Source: Opitutaceae bacterium
GTDB lineage: Bacteria; Verrucomicrobiota; Verrucomicrobiia; Opitutales; Opitutaceae
DNA: 64,000 nt
Assembly (NCBI GenBank): GCA_028280945.1
Contig: JANQKV010000049.1
Location: 245,861-309,860, forward strand
Direction: 5' to 3'
Of the stretch, positions 9,402-20,026 are shown one piece after another (the stretch's first letter is position 1; each line of letters opens with the position of its first letter). The position numbers and the translations under genes were made by a program. Under the pieces are notes generated by a model. It was not told the origin of the DNA, searched no databases, and worked only from the letters and a program-made list of their open reading frames with translations.

Positions 9402-11315
9402 TTATTTCTTTCGCCGTTGCCGCTTCTTCGGGTGGGCGATGCTCAGGTAGGTTTTGGATTCGAGGAGCTGTTCGTAGAACTCCAGCCAGCGGATGCCCTC
9501 GCGGGGCTTGATCTGGTCTTTCTTGGTGGCGCGATCGATCAGTTTTTTGATCCGGCGAGCCAGATCGGTGTGCGAGTATTGCACGCCGTTGATCACGTCG
9601 CGAATCCGCGAGCCTTCCAGCGTTTCTTCGATGTAGAAGCCGTTCTCTTCGTCGTCCTCCAGGAACACGTGGACTTCGTTGACGCGGCCGAACAGGTTGT
9701 GCAGGTCGCCCATGATATCCTGGTAGGCGCCGGTGAGGAACACCCCGAGGTAGTAGGGTTCGCCGTTCAGCGGGTGCAGCGGCAGGTGCCGGCTGGTGTC
9801 TTCGAGATCGATGAAGGCATCGATCTTGCCGTCGGAATCGCAGGTAATGTCGACCAGGGTTGCGTTCACCGTGGGCCTTTCGTTCAGGCGGTGGAGGGGG
9901 GCGATCGGAAAGAGCTGCCGCAGCGCCCAATGGTCGAGCAATGATTGAAAGACGGAGAAGTTGCAGACGTATTGATCGGCCAGCTTGGCGGTCAGGTCGT
10001 GCAATTCCTCCGGCACGTAACCTTTCTCATTCGGCTCGGCGGCGATGTCTTCGCAAACCTGCCAAAAGAGCGCTTCCGCGGCCGCCCGGTTTTCGAGATC
10101 GAGGTAACCCAGGTTAAACAGCGAAAACGCCTCGCCCTTGCGTTGCATGGCGTCGTGGTAGCGCTCCAGCCGCCCGAGTCCGGTCGGGTTTTTAACCAGG
10201 GCCTCCAGGTCCTTCACGACCTTGTGTTTCTTTTTGGGGTTCTGTTTGGCGCTGAGGGATTCGCGTTTGCTGATCCGTTCGAATACCTCAACCACCAACA
10301 TGGAATGGGGCGCAACGACGGCGCGACCGGATTCCGACGTGATGTCCGGCATGGCGACGTTTTCGCCGATACAGATGTCCCGAATGTTCGCCACCACATC
10401 CCGCGCATACTCCGCCATGGAGTAGTTCATGGAGCTTTCGAAATTGGTGCGTGAGCCGTCGTAATCGATTCCCAGTCCACCGCCGACGTCGAGTATGCCC
10501 ATCGGGAAACCCATCTTCACGAGTTGACAGTAGAAACGCGACGCTTCGACCACGGCGTTTTTGATCGTGAGGATGTTGGGCACCTGCGAGCCAATGTGGA
10601 AGTGCAGCAACCGCAGGCTGTCGGTGAGTTTGGCTTTGCGCAGTTTTTTGGCGGCCAGCAGGATCTCGGCGGTGTTCAGACCAAACTTGGCGTTGTCGCC
10701 CGTCGACGTGGCCCACTTGCCTTCACCGCGGGTTGAGAGCTTGGCCCGGAATCCGATCAGGGGATCAACCCCTGTTTCCCTGGCCGCCGCGATGATATGG
10801 TCGAGTTCGGTGAGTTGCTCGACCACCAGCACGACTTTTTTGCCCAGTTTGCGTCCCAATAGGGCAAGACGAATATAGTCGGGGTCTTTGTAGCCGTTGC
10901 AGACAATGAGCGCATCCGGTCCCTCGTGCATCGCCAGGGCGATCATCAGCTCGGGCTTGGAGCCCGCTTCCAAGCCGTAGGTAAACTCCTCGCCGGCGTC
11001 GATGATCTCTTCCACGACTTCGCGAAGCTGATTCACCTTAATGGGAAACACCCCGCGGTAACGGCCCTCGTAATCCTCCTCCGCTATCGCCTGTTGAAAC
11101 AACTGGTTAAGCTCATGCACGCGCTTGCGCAGGAGATCCTGAAAACGGATGACAAACGGCGCCCGCAGCCCCATGCCCTCCGCCTCCTCGATGACATCCT
11201 TGATACAGATGCGGCGGCCGTCGGCCAGTGGTTCGACGGAAAGGCGACCGTCCTCGTCAGACTTGAAAAGGCCGGAACCCCAGCGCGGGAAGCCGTAAAG
11301 CTCCTCGGATTGCAT
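9402..11315 (-). CDS. speA: Biosynthetic arginine decarboxylase SpeA
   Basis: PLP-dependent fold-III decarboxylase converting arginine to agmatine, the first step of one route to putrescine and spermidine. 637 residues from the ATG at 11315, the normal SpeA length. FPIKVNQ holds the PLP lysine (about Lys93); a glycine-rich phosphate-binding segment (DVGGGLGIDYDG) and a C-terminal active-site Cys/Asp region (DITCDSDGKID) are visible. A TTG 33 bases further upstream would extend it by 11 residues. It is transcribed divergently from yajC, with about 130 bases between the starts. No other polyamine gene is adjacent. Confidence 0.95.
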   Translation of the reverse strand: MQSEELYGFPRWGSGLFKSDEDGRLSVEPLADGRRICIKDVIEEAEGMGLRAPFVIRFQDLLRKRVHELNQLFQQAIAEEDYEGRYRGVFPIKVNQLREVVEEIIDAGEEFTYGLEAGSKPELMIALAMHEGPDALIVCNGYKDPDYIRLALLGRKLGKKVVLVVEQLTELDHIIAAARETGVDPLIGFRAKLSTRGEGKWATSTGDNAKFGLNTAEILLAAKKLRKAKLTDSLRLLHFHIGSQVPNILTIKNAVVEASRFYCQLVKMGFPMGILDVGGGLGIDYDGSRTNFESSMNYSMAEYARDVVANIRDICIGENVAMPDITSESGRAVVAPHSMLVVEVFERISKRESLSAKQNPKKKHKVVKDLEALVKNPTGLGRLERYHDAMQRKGEAFSLFNLGYLDLENRAAAEALFWQVCEDIAAEPNEKGYVPEELHDLTAKLADQYVCNFSVFQSLLDHWALRQLFPIAPLHRLNERPTVNATLVDITCDSDGKIDAFIDLEDTSRHLPLHPLNGEPYYLGVFLTGAYQDIMGDLHNLFGRVNEVHVFLEDDEENGFYIEETLEGSRIRDVINGVQYSHTDLARRIKKLIDRATKKDQIKPREGIRWLEFYEQLLESKTYLSIAHPKKRQRRKK

Positions 11316-11445
11316 GGTGGTCCAGGAAGTCTCAGCAGGTGTTTTCAAGAGTGGGAAACCGGGGTTTGTTGGCTTGCTTTTTGAGAATCGGAAACGGTTA
11401 GATGTCCGTTTCTTTTTTCACGACCAGCAACACGCAACGCCTAAT

Positions 11446-11766
11446 ATGACCTCCAATCTACTCCTGTTTGCCCAGTCCCAGGGCTCGGCCCCGGCCAGTG
11501 CGGTGGGCAGCCAGATTTTGTTCTTTGGCCTGCTCTTCGCCGCCATGTGGTTCCTCATGATCGCGCCGCAGCGCAAGAAGCAGAAGGAACACGAAAAGAT
11601 GCTCAAAGAACTGGGCAATGGCGATGAGGTGGTGACCGCCGGCGGCATTCTTGGTACGATCGTCGCGGTGAAGGATGACCGGTTTGTCGTGCGCGTGGCC
11701 GACAATACCAAGGTTGAGCTGGGCAAGTCCTTTGTGTCGTCCGTGCTGAAGAAAGCCGACCAATAA
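11446..11766 (+). CDS. yajC: Preprotein translocase subunit YajC
   Basis: 106-residue accessory protein of the SecDF-YajC complex. It has one N-terminal membrane helix (about 22-39, ILFFGLLFAAMWFLMIAP), then a basic QRKKQKEHEKM segment and a cytoplasmic domain (GDEVVTAGGILGTI) diagnostic of the family. The open frame extends upstream to 11314, but the ATG at 11446 gives the canonical length. It lies 99 bases upstream of secDF on the same strand, the usual pairing. Confidence 0.95.
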   Translation: MTSNLLLFAQSQGSAPASAVGSQILFFGLLFAAMWFLMIAPQRKKQKEHEKMLKELGNGDEVVTAGGILGTIVAVKDDRFVVRVADNTKVELGKSFVSSVLKKADQ

Positions 11767-11865
11767 GCCCGCACCACGAGCGAAACCCCCTCGATCAGCT
11801 CGTGTCTGCGGCAGTGCGCGCCGGCTCCCCGTCGGTCCGCCCCGTCCCTTTAACCAATACCGCTA

Positions 11866-14421
11866 ATGTTCAAACGTAACCTCTGGAAGATCACGGTCAC
11901 GGCGTTCATCCTCGCGTGGGCGCTCTCGTCGATCCTTCCCCTCAACGACACTCCGTTCAACGACTACATCAAGTCGCAGGTCACGGTGCAGCAAACCGAG
12001 TTTGAAGCGCTGATGAATCAAGCCAGTGAGCGTGTGGCCGACGGCCGTGCCCCCACGGTCTTCATCGCCCTCAAGCGCATCGGTGCCGAACAGCGCCTCG
12101 ACCTCTCCCAATTTTTCCCCGAGATCCCGCTCGAATCATCCCTGCACAATGTCGAGAAGCGCAACGCGATCCTGCTCGACCACCTGCTGCAGGAGTCGAA
12201 GGGTCGCCTGCAACTCGGTCTCGACCTCAAAGGCGGTGTCGCCTTCCTGCTCGAAGTCGAGGACGACGGTGTTTCCGAAGACCTGGCCGAACACGAGCGC
12301 GAGGAAAACCTCTCCAAGGCGATCGAAATCATCGGCGATCGCGTAAATGAATTTGGTGTCGCCGAACCGATCATTCGCCCCGTTGGCACCAATCGGATCG
12401 AAGTCCAGCTTCCGGGCATCAGCACCAAGGACAACCCCGAGGTGGTCGACGCGGTGAAGAAGCCGGCGCGCCTCGACTTCCGGCTGGTGCACCCGAACCT
12501 GCGCCCGCAGATGGTTCCGCGAGACCAGTATCCCACCGGCTACGAGGTCATGCTGCTCGAGGGCGAAGACCGCGAGGGCAATGTCTTTACCGAAGAGCTT
12601 TTCGTGAAGCGTATTCCGGAAATGACCGGCGAAATGGTCGCCACGGCGTTTCCGTCGATGGACAACTACGGCCGCTTTAAGGTGAACATCCAGTTCAACA
12701 ACGAAGGCGCGGAACGCTTTGCCGATGTCACCGAGGAGATCTCCCAGATGGGCACGCCGCAACGACCGGGCCGCCTGGCCATCGTGCTGGACGGTCGCTT
12801 GTCTTCGGCTCCAACGGTGCGTGAGCGCATCGGCGGTGGTTCGGCTGAAATCAGCGGCTCATTCACCCAACGGGAGGCCATCGACCTGGCCAATGTGCTC
12901 AACAACCCGCTCGACGTGGAGCTGGTCATCCAGGAGCAAAACGAGGTTGGCCCGTCCCTCGCGGAGGACGCCATCTCTTCAGGTGTCGCCGCCTCGGAAA
13001 TCGCAATTGTGCTCGTGGCCGGATTCATGATCCTGATCTACACGATCGGGGGGGTGTTTGCGGTGATCAGCCTGACGGTGAACTTGCTCATCGTCCTGGG
13101 TGTGCTCGCGAGCCTCGGGGCGACGATCACCATGCCGGGGGTAGCGGGTATCGTATTGACCGTCGGCATGGCGGTGGACTCGAACATTCTGATCTTTGAG
13201 CGCATTCGGGAAGAGCTTAACCTCGGCAAATCGCTCAAAGCCGCCTTCCAGGCGGGTCATGAAAAGGTGCTTTCCACCATCTTGGATGCGAACATCACCA
13301 CGTTGATCACGTCGTCGCTCATGATCCTCTTCGGCACCGGCCCGGTGAAGGGGTTTGGCGTCACGCTGACCATTGGGGTGTTTTCCACCGTTTTCTGCGC
13401 GTTGATTGTCACCAAACTCCTGCTGACGATCTTTATCGAAGGTGACGTCATCAAGAAGTTCCCGATGCTTGTGCGGGCCAAGGTGCCGTCGTTCGATTTC
13501 CTGCGGTATGCGCGCCCGGCCTTCGCGGCATCGTGGCTGATCGTGATCATTGGTGTCGGCGTGGTGGCCTACAAGGGCGACCGCATTTACGGCATCGACT
13601 TCGTTGGTGGTGACGAGGTGAACATGGCTTACGTCGGCGAGGTGGACACCGGGGCGGTGCGGACCGCCTTGGAAGAGGGTGGAATCGGGGAGGCCAACCC
13701 CATCCCGCAAAACAACTTTGCCGGCGACAACGAGACGTTGAAGGTGCAGGTGCCGTCCGGTGAGGGGGGACAAGTGGCGGAGATCCTTATCGCCGCGTTT
13801 CCCGACGCTCAGTTTTCCGAGGTGGGCCAGACGGCCATCGGTCCGGCCATCGGGGCCGAAATCCGCTGGAATGCCTTCATGTCCATGGGCCTGGCGATTA
13901 TCGCCATCCTGCTCTACGTGGCGTTCCGGTTTGAGTTCGGCTTCGGCCTCGGTGCGGTCACGTCGACGATTCACGACATCCTGATGACGATCGGCTTGTT
14001 CGTTCTGTTTGATCGCCAATTCACCGCCCCGATGGTGGCGGCGATCCTCTTGGTGGCGGGTTACTCGATCAATGACACCATTGTTGTGTTCGACCGCATC
14101 CGGGAAGAGTTGAAGCTCAATCCCGATACCAAGCTTCGCGACGTGATCAACGGCGCGATCAACAAGGTGTTCACGCGTTCCTTGCTCACCAGTGCCACGA
14201 CCTTCCTGGCCTCCATTGCGCTCTTCATCTGGGGTGGCGGGGTGATCAACGACCTGGCCTTTACTTTCCTCGTGGGCGTGATCACTGGCACTTTCTCCTC
14301 CATCTTCATCGCGAGCCCGATTTTCTTCTGGTATCATAAGGGCGACCGGAAGCACGTGGAGAAGCACCAGGACGTGAAGCCCACCTACGAGTGGACGGGT
14401 TCCAGCCGCGCATCGGAGTAA
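11866..14421 (+). CDS. secDF: SecD-SecF fusion protein export subunit
   Basis: 851-residue fusion of SecD and SecF, which use the proton gradient to help proteins leave the SecYEG channel. The first half has a large periplasmic domain with the SecD motif GLDLKGGV (about 116-123) and a six-helix bundle ending near residue 540. The second half begins with FDFLRYARPAF and carries the SecF motif YGIDFVGGDEV and a second six-helix bundle (VAGYSINDTIVVFDRIRE). Fused SecDF is known in several phyla. It follows yajC and precedes recJ by about 20 bases. Confidence 0.95.
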   Translation: MFKRNLWKITVTAFILAWALSSILPLNDTPFNDYIKSQVTVQQTEFEALMNQASERVADGRAPTVFIALKRIGAEQRLDLSQFFPEIPLESSLHNVEKRNAILLDHLLQESKGRLQLGLDLKGGVAFLLEVEDDGVSEDLAEHEREENLSKAIEIIGDRVNEFGVAEPIIRPVGTNRIEVQLPGISTKDNPEVVDAVKKPARLDFRLVHPNLRPQMVPRDQYPTGYEVMLLEGEDREGNVFTEELFVKRIPEMTGEMVATAFPSMDNYGRFKVNIQFNNEGAERFADVTEEISQMGTPQRPGRLAIVLDGRLSSAPTVRERIGGGSAEISGSFTQREAIDLANVLNNPLDVELVIQEQNEVGPSLAEDAISSGVAASEIAIVLVAGFMILIYTIGGVFAVISLTVNLLIVLGVLASLGATITMPGVAGIVLTVGMAVDSNILIFERIREELNLGKSLKAAFQAGHEKVLSTILDANITTLITSSLMILFGTGPVKGFGVTLTIGVFSTVFCALIVTKLLLTIFIEGDVIKKFPMLVRAKVPSFDFLRYARPAFAASWLIVIIGVGVVAYKGDRIYGIDFVGGDEVNMAYVGEVDTGAVRTALEEGGIGEANPIPQNNFAGDNETLKVQVPSGEGGQVAEILIAAFPDAQFSEVGQTAIGPAIGAEIRWNAFMSMGLAIIAILLYVAFRFEFGFGLGAVTSTIHDILMTIGLFVLFDRQFTAPMVAAILLVAGYSINDTIVVFDRIREELKLNPDTKLRDVINGAINKVFTRSLLTSATTFLASIALFIWGGGVINDLAFTFLVGVITGTFSSIFIASPIFFWYHKGDRKHVEKHQDVKPTYEWTGSSRASE

Positions 14422-14442
14422 GCTAACGCACAGCTCGATTTG

Positions 14443-16170
14443 ATGCGCTGGACCTACAAGCCGCCCCCGGCCGAAGAGGTCGGGGTGCTGAGCCGTAGCG
14501 CGGGCATTAGCCCTGTGCTGGCGGAGCTGTTGTGGCGGCTCGGCATCGCCGATGAAACAGCGGTGACCCAGTTTATGCGCCCGGCCCTGGCGGACCTGCA
14601 GGATCCCTTCGCGGTGGAAAACCTGGAGGCGGGAGCCAAACGGATCGCGGCGGCGATTCGCGAACGCGAATCAATCATCGTGCTGGGTGACTACGATGTG
14701 GATGGCGTCAGCAGCACCACCTTGCTGGTGAGCGTGCTGCGCCGCTTCGGTGCGAGTCCGCGATTCATCGTGCCCCGCCGGTTGGAGGATGGTTATGGCC
14801 TTTCGCGCAGTGCCATCGACCGCGCTCTGGAAGGCGGCAAACCGGATCTGTTCATCGCGCTCGATTGCGGCACAAATTCGATCGAGGAAGTGGATTACCT
14901 GGTTGAGCAGGGAGTGGACGTGATTGTGGTCGATCATCACCGGTCTCGTGAAGAGGGGGCGGTGGAGAAAGCGATCTTGATCAACCCTCACGTGCATGAG
15001 TGCGCGGGAGACGACGCCTGGCGCAACCTGTGCACGGTGGGCTTGGTATTTAAACTTGCTCACGGCCTGTTGAAGCACCTGCGGGGCGAAAACCATCCGG
15101 TGGCATACCGAATCAAGCTGCGGGATTACCTCGATCTCGTGGCGATGGGCACGGTGGCCGACCTGGTGCCGTTGCGCGGCGAGAACCGGCTCATGGCCCG
15201 ATATGGGTTGGGCATTCTGGGGCAAACCGGCCGGCCGGGCCTGCGGGCGCTGATGCGCGTGGCGAGTGTGCGGCCCGAAAACGGTGTGGCCCCGGTGGAT
15301 ATCTCATTTCGTCTCGGACCACGCATCAACGCCAGCGGGCGCCTGGCCGATGCGGCGTTGGCGGTGGAACTGCTGCTCAGCGAAGATCCCGCACAAGGCG
15401 AAGCGACGGCGGCGCAGCTCGACGCCTTCAACCGCGAACGACAGGACATCGAGCGTGCGATCACGCAGGAAGCCGAGCGCCTGATTGAGGCCCATTACAC
15501 CGATGATCCGGGCATCGTGCTTTACGCCGATGATTGGCACCCGGGCGTGGTGGGCATCGTGGCGGGCCGGGTCTCTCGCAAATACAACCGTCCCTGTGTG
15601 GTGTTGGGCAACGAAGGGGAGCAGGCCAAGGGGTCGGGTCGCAGTGTCGAAGGGATCAACCTCGTAACCGTTCTGGCGGATTGTGCGGGGCATCTTTCGA
15701 GCTGGGGCGGCCATCCCATGGCCGTGGGCGTGGGCGTCGAAAAACCTAAGCTTGAGGTGTTTCGCCGCGCCTTTTGCGATGCGATCATCGCGCATGCCGG
15801 CGAGGATGTGGAGGAGCGGGAATTACCGATTTCGAGTTGGATTACTCTCGAGCAAATTGGCCCGCGATTAATGGACGAACTCGATGCCCTGCACCCGTTT
15901 GGTCAGGCCAACACGGAGCCGGTGTTCGGCGTGCGAGGCGTATGGCTGAGTCAGCGTCCGGATGTATTTAAGCAGGTCCATTTTCGCTTCTCCCTGGAAG
16001 ACAGCCGGGGGCGTCGACTGTTTGGCGTGGCGTGGAAACAGGCTGACCGCCTGCCGCCGACCAACGAATCCATCGACCTTGCCGTGCACCTGCGTTGGAA
16101 CCACTTCAACGATCGCAAGCTCCTCCAGCTCGACCTGGTTGATTGGCGTCCGAGCAAGCAGGCGAGTTAA
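14443..16170 (+). CDS. recJ: Single-stranded-DNA-specific exonuclease RecJ
   Basis: 575-residue 5'-3' exonuclease of the DHH family, acting in recombination and mismatch or base-excision repair. DYDVDG and VDHHRS provide the metal-binding Asp and DHH residues; the DHHA1 domain shows GRSVEGINL and [10 protein letters not shown], and an OB-fold closes the protein. ATG 14443 is directly preceded by an in-frame TTG. It is probably co-transcribed with secDF. Its TAA (16168-16170) overlaps the stop codon of the convergent nitrate reductase gene (16167-16169), so the two genes share bases. Confidence 0.94.
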   Translation: MRWTYKPPPAEEVGVLSRSAGISPVLAELLWRLGIADETAVTQFMRPALADLQDPFAVENLEAGAKRIAAAIRERESIIVLGDYDVDGVSSTTLLVSVLRRFGASPRFIVPRRLEDGYGLSRSAIDRALEGGKPDLFIALDCGTNSIEEVDYLVEQGVDVIVVDHHRSREEGAVEKAILINPHVHECAGDDAWRNLCTVGLVFKLAHGLLKHLRGENHPVAYRIKLRDYLDLVAMGTVADLVPLRGENRLMARYGLGILGQTGRPGLRALMRVASVRPENGVAPVDISFRLGPRINASGRLADAALAVELLLSEDPAQGEATAAQLDAFNRERQDIERAITQEAERLIEAHYTDDPGIVLYADDWHPGVVGIVAGRVSRKYNRPCVVLGNEGEQAKGSGRSVEGINLVTVLADCAGHLSSWGGHPMAVGVGVEKPKLEVFRRAFCDAIIAHAGEDVEERELPISSWITLEQIGPRLMDELDALHPFGQANTEPVFGVRGVWLSQRPDVFKQVHFRFSLEDSRGRRLFGVAWKQADRLPPTNESIDLAVHLRWNHFNDRKLLQLDLVDWRPSKQAS

Positions 16171-18413
16171 CTCGCGCGTTCGATGTGCACGGCGCAGGCC
16201 TTGTAGCTCGGTTGGCGGGAATGCGGATCAAACGCGGCGAAGGTAAGTCGATTCACTTCGCGGAAATGCATGGGCATGAATACCTGGCCCGCTGATACGG
16301 TCGGCGTCACAAACGCCCGGGCGGAGATCGAAGCCCGGCGGGATCCCACGGTCACCGAGCAGCCATCCTTGATATCAAGCCGTTCGGCGTCGGAGGGATG
16401 GATTTCCACATAGAGTTCGCGAGGGGCCAGCTTGCGCAGCACGTCACTCTTGTCCGAGCGACTGCCGGTGTGCCACTGGGCGGACGAACCCCGGCCGGTG
16501 TTGAGCCAGAACGAATAATCTGCACTTGGCGATTCGGGGGCATGAGTCGGCGCTTCGAACAGAATGCGGGCTCGTTGATCCGGGGTGAAAAACTTACCAT
16601 CAGCGAACAAACGACGTTCGGATGAGCTGTCCTCATCGATTGAAAGTGAATCCGTGAGGCGATCACCAACGCTCGGCCGGGTGGTTGAAGCGAAGGGCCA
16701 CTGAATTCCACCGGCCACACTGAGTTGATCGTAGCCCTTGATTCCGGAGAAGTCGCACGGACGCCCCAGCGATAGCAGGGCCAGCTTGCGGAACACAGCC
16801 TCGGGTGACGTCCATTTGGCAAACATGTCACCACACCCCCACGCCTCGGCTATGAGGCGGAAAATTGAAAAATCGGCTAGCGCTTCGCCAGGGGCAACGG
16901 CGACCTTGCGGGTTACGCCAATACGCCGTTCTGAATTGATGAAAGTCCCGTCCTTTTCCCCCCAGCCGGCTGCGGGCAGAACAAGGTCCGCCATCGCGGC
17001 TGTCTCGGTGCTCGCATACATGTCCTGCACCACGAGAAAATCGAGTTTTTCCCGTATCTGGCGGAAACGATCCTGGTTGATCCAGGAATGAGCAGGGTTG
17101 GTCGCAATGACCCACAGGGCCCGAATCTCACCCTGCTCAATGGCATCGATGATCTGATCGTAGGCGAGGGAGGATTGGGTCGGAATGCGTTCGATGGGAA
17201 TCTCCAGCAGACGAGCCACGTCCTCCCGGTCGGTCTGTTCCGCAAAACTGCGCCCCCCGAGCAGCGAAGTGGTGTTGCCGAAGATGCGGGAGCCCATCGC
17301 GTTGCACTGGCCGGTGATCGAATTCGCCCCGGTGCCGGGACGACCGATGTTGCCGGTGATGAGGGCGAGATTGATCAGGGCATGGGTGATGCGAGTGGAC
17401 TGGTGCCCCTGGTTCACGCCCATGGTCCACCAAAAGGAAACCCGTTTTCCTTGGTCGATCAGCGTCGCCAAATCCCGGATACGGCTGGCGTCGATGCCGG
17501 AGGCGGCGGCGCAGCGTTCCGGAGGGTATTCGGCGATGAACTGGGCAAATTCGTCGAAACCGGTAGTGTGCGCCTCAATGAAATCACGGTCGATGGCGTT
17601 TCGTGCGATGAGTTCATGCGCCACGCCGTAAAGCAGCCACAGATCGCCTTTTGGCGTAATGGCGAAGTGATCCGTAGCCGCCATGGCGGTTTCCGTGTGC
17701 CGCGGATCGATGACCACGATTTGTGGGTTGTGGGGGTTGCGCATGACCCGCTGCCACATGATCGGGTGGGCGATGGCGGGATTGGCTCCCGAGAAGACCA
17801 AAACATCGCTCTCCTCGAAGTCGCTGTAGGTGTAGGGTGGGGCATCGAACCCAAAGGCCTGCTTGTAGGCCACGTGAGCGGTGGCCATGCACTGTCGGGT
17901 ATTGCTGTCAGCGTGCAGGCCTCCCATGCCGAATTTGAACAGCGATCCCAGAAACGCCATCTCCTCGGTGGGGATCTGTCCGGTGGAAAGAAGGGCGATG
18001 CTGTGGGAGCCGTGCGCGTATTGGACCGCTTTCATGCGGTCGACGAACGTCTGAATGGCGTCGCCCCAGCTTACGGGGCGCAACGGACCGCCCTTAGTGG
18101 TCCGGAAAAGGGGATGGGTGGCACGATCGTCGGCGGCAAGAGGCGTAAGTGCCTCCCAGCCCTTGGGACACGCCATGCCGAGGTTTACGGGATAATCGGG
18201 ACTGGGGCTCAGATTGATGGCTTGGCCACGGTCATCGAGGTGCACCTTCAAACTGCAACCCGTGGCACAGAAGCCACAGACCGAATCCACCGTGCTGGCA
18301 GGAGCACGTCGCGAGGGAAGGCGACCTAGGCCAAAACGCCCTGGTTCCTGCACGAGCTCTTCGGTGGTGGGACCTCCGCGGGCGTGGAGTAGACTGTCCA
18401 GCGTGGTCTTCAT
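16167..18413 (-). CDS. nasA: Assimilatory nitrate reductase catalytic subunit (molybdopterin)
   Basis: 748-residue bis-MGD molybdoenzyme reducing nitrate to nitrite in the cytoplasm. The N-terminal 4Fe-4S site is Cys46-x2-Cys49-x3-Cys53 and Cys82 (CPKG), the NasA/NapA/FdhF pattern. [21 protein letters not shown] and [20 protein letters not shown] are pterin-binding segments typical of assimilatory enzymes. There is no Tat signal. The start is ATG 18413, which overlaps the stop of the upstream DmsBC-fusion gene by ATGA, implying translational coupling. Last gene of the nitrate cluster. A related oxidoreductase specificity cannot be excluded, but the neighbours (nrt genes, siroheme reductase) fit nitrate. 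Confidence 0.9.
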   Translation of the reverse strand: MKTTLDSLLHARGGPTTEELVQEPGRFGLGRLPSRRAPASTVDSVCGFCATGCSLKVHLDDRGQAINLSPSPDYPVNLGMACPKGWEALTPLAADDRATHPLFRTTKGGPLRPVSWGDAIQTFVDRMKAVQYAHGSHSIALLSTGQIPTEEMAFLGSLFKFGMGGLHADSNTRQCMATAHVAYKQAFGFDAPPYTYSDFEESDVLVFSGANPAIAHPIMWQRVMRNPHNPQIVVIDPRHTETAMAATDHFAITPKGDLWLLYGVAHELIARNAIDRDFIEAHTTGFDEFAQFIAEYPPERCAAASGIDASRIRDLATLIDQGKRVSFWWTMGVNQGHQSTRITHALINLALITGNIGRPGTGANSITGQCNAMGSRIFGNTTSLLGGRSFAEQTDREDVARLLEIPIERIPTQSSLAYDQIIDAIEQGEIRALWVIATNPAHSWINQDRFRQIREKLDFLVVQDMYASTETAAMADLVLPAAGWGEKDGTFINSERRIGVTRKVAVAPGEALADFSIFRLIAEAWGCGDMFAKWTSPEAVFRKLALLSLGRPCDFSGIKGYDQLSVAGGIQWPFASTTRPSVGDRLTDSLSIDEDSSSERRLFADGKFFTPDQRARILFEAPTHAPESPSADYSFWLNTGRGSSAQWHTGSRSDKSDVLRKLAPRELYVEIHPSDAERLDIKDGCSVTVGSRRASISARAFVTPTVSAGQVFMPMHFREVNRLTFAAFDPHSRQPSYKACAVHIERAS

Positions 18414-19918
18414 CCGGTCTGCACCCCCGGCATCTTTGCGGCATCCACGGCTCGGAAATACAAATATCGCTCCACCAGTTCCCCCGCCAGCCAAACGACC
18501 CCTGCCACCCATGTCGCCACCGACTCAATAGGTTTTGTCACCATAATGGTGACAAAACTCATCGTTATCACCGCGGTGAAGCCGAGGGCGAGACGCAGGT
18601 GCAAGGCAGGTTTCAGTGCTTGGCGCAGCAGTTGACCGCTGGGGGTATCGGCTCGGGATTGAGTGAACTCGAAGGCAAGTTTGGCGGCCAGCGCCGTCGC
18701 CGCGGCGAGCGGAGCAATCGGCAGCAACGCGCCGACCAGCACGGTTCCACCCATGCGAATTGCAGTCGCGGGAGCACGCCAGAACTGGCGCGGTGTATCG
18801 ATGTAGATCATGGCCGAGCAGACGATCCCGGCCAGCCCAATGGCAGCTGCCACCGGGGCCAGCAACGGAAACTGTCCGCTCAGAATCACGGTTCCGGTGA
18901 GAGTGGGAAACCATGTCCCCAAAATGACTGCCTCGCGGCTCAACCAGGAACGGCGCAGGCCCAGGAAAATGCGCCAGGCCCGCATGGGCCTGCCCAAGTG
19001 AGCGACGCTCGCACTCAAGCCGATCGCTGCCAGTCCTAACGCCACTCCGTTTAATAGCGTGGATTCGCTACCAAGGCCCGTGATGCTGAAGCCCAGGGCA
19101 GCCTGGGTGAAAGTGAGCAGTATGACCAGCGGCCAGTGCGCATGCTGGGGCTGGGGATTCGCCGCGTCGGCCGGCCGAACCTCGGCGGGTAGTCCTTTCC
19201 TGGATACGTAGCGCGTAGTGGGTTGGGTGAAGTCGGCGTCGGGTGCACCCGGAAGGAAATCACTGGTGTCCACCCGGGGACGGTCGCCGTCGAGATCGAC
19301 GGCCACTTTGACGATTTTGATGGCATGCGTGGGACAGCTCTGCACACAGGCCGGGGCCTCACCTTCAGCGAGGCGGCTGTGGCACATGTCGCATTTGCGC
19401 ACGATGCCCAGACGCTCGCTGTATTTCGGCACATCGTAGGGACATTTGAGAATGCAGTAGCTGCAGCCGATGCATTGGTCGTCCAAGTGTCGCACAATGC
19501 CGGTTGCCGGGTCTTTTTCGTAGGCAAGGACCGGACATCCGTTGAGGCAGCCGGGATCGGCACAGTGGTGGCAGGCCGACGTGACGGTTTGCTGCCACGG
19601 CAGGTCTTCGTGGCCGCCTGTAAGCAGGCCGACGTCGCGCCAGGTTTCCTCTTCATCGAGTCCGTTCAACGAGTGGCAACCCGCCACGCAGGCCTTGCAG
19701 CCGGAGCAGGAGTCCAAATCGACTTCAAAAGCGTATTGTTCGCCCGGAGCCGGTGCGCTCAGGGGAATGAGATCCCGATAAACGGGTTCCAAGTCAGGGG
19801 TGCGTTGGACGTTGTCGTGATGTTCGGAAAAACGTGCCACCGGGGTCTGCAGGGATTGCTGCTCGGCCAGCAACTCATCGACAAGCGAGAGCAGGGGAGG
19901 TTTGCCGGGAGCGATCAT
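18410..19918 (-). CDS. DmsB-DmsC fusion: four-cluster ferredoxin plus quinol-oxidising membrane anchor
   Basis: 502 residues. The first half is a DmsB-like iron-sulfur protein with cysteine groups [36 protein letters not shown] and CDMC...CVQSCP, enough for four 4Fe-4S clusters. After a linker (about 240-265) the second half has eight or so hydrophobic helices and matches the DmsC anchor, which takes electrons from menaquinol. Placed between the nitrite reductase partner and nasA and overlapping nasA by 4 bases, it is probably the electron donor of NasA. Most assimilatory nitrate reductases use ferredoxin or NADH, so a quinol-linked input is notable. No signal peptide: the iron-sulfur part faces the cytoplasm. 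Confidence 0.85.
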   Translation of the reverse strand: MIAPGKPPLLSLVDELLAEQQSLQTPVARFSEHHDNVQRTPDLEPVYRDLIPLSAPAPGEQYAFEVDLDSCSGCKACVAGCHSLNGLDEEETWRDVGLLTGGHEDLPWQQTVTSACHHCADPGCLNGCPVLAYEKDPATGIVRHLDDQCIGCSYCILKCPYDVPKYSERLGIVRKCDMCHSRLAEGEAPACVQSCPTHAIKIVKVAVDLDGDRPRVDTSDFLPGAPDADFTQPTTRYVSRKGLPAEVRPADAANPQPQHAHWPLVILLTFTQAALGFSITGLGSESTLLNGVALGLAAIGLSASVAHLGRPMRAWRIFLGLRRSWLSREAVILGTWFPTLTGTVILSGQFPLLAPVAAAIGLAGIVCSAMIYIDTPRQFWRAPATAIRMGGTVLVGALLPIAPLAAATALAAKLAFEFTQSRADTPSGQLLRQALKPALHLRLALGFTAVITMSFVTIMVTKPIESVATWVAGVVWLAGELVERYLYFRAVDAAKMPGVQTG

Positions 19919-20026
19919 GGCGTGGTCAGTAGCGAGTAGAGCGTAGCGACTAGCGAGTAGGTGGGTTCGTTTGATTCTCAGGCCGACGGATGTTCGTTCC
20001 TCACTACTGGATGCTGGCTACTTTGA
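19919..20026. repeat. Short direct repeat TAGCGAGTAG between diflavin reductase and dmsBC genes
   Basis: TAGCGAGTAG occurs at 19930-19939 and again at 19951-19960, with more partial copies (CTACT/AGTAG) up to about 20015. This low-complexity spacer resembles the tandem short repeats found in many bacterial intergenic regions. I see no promoter or terminator in it. Confidence 0.45.
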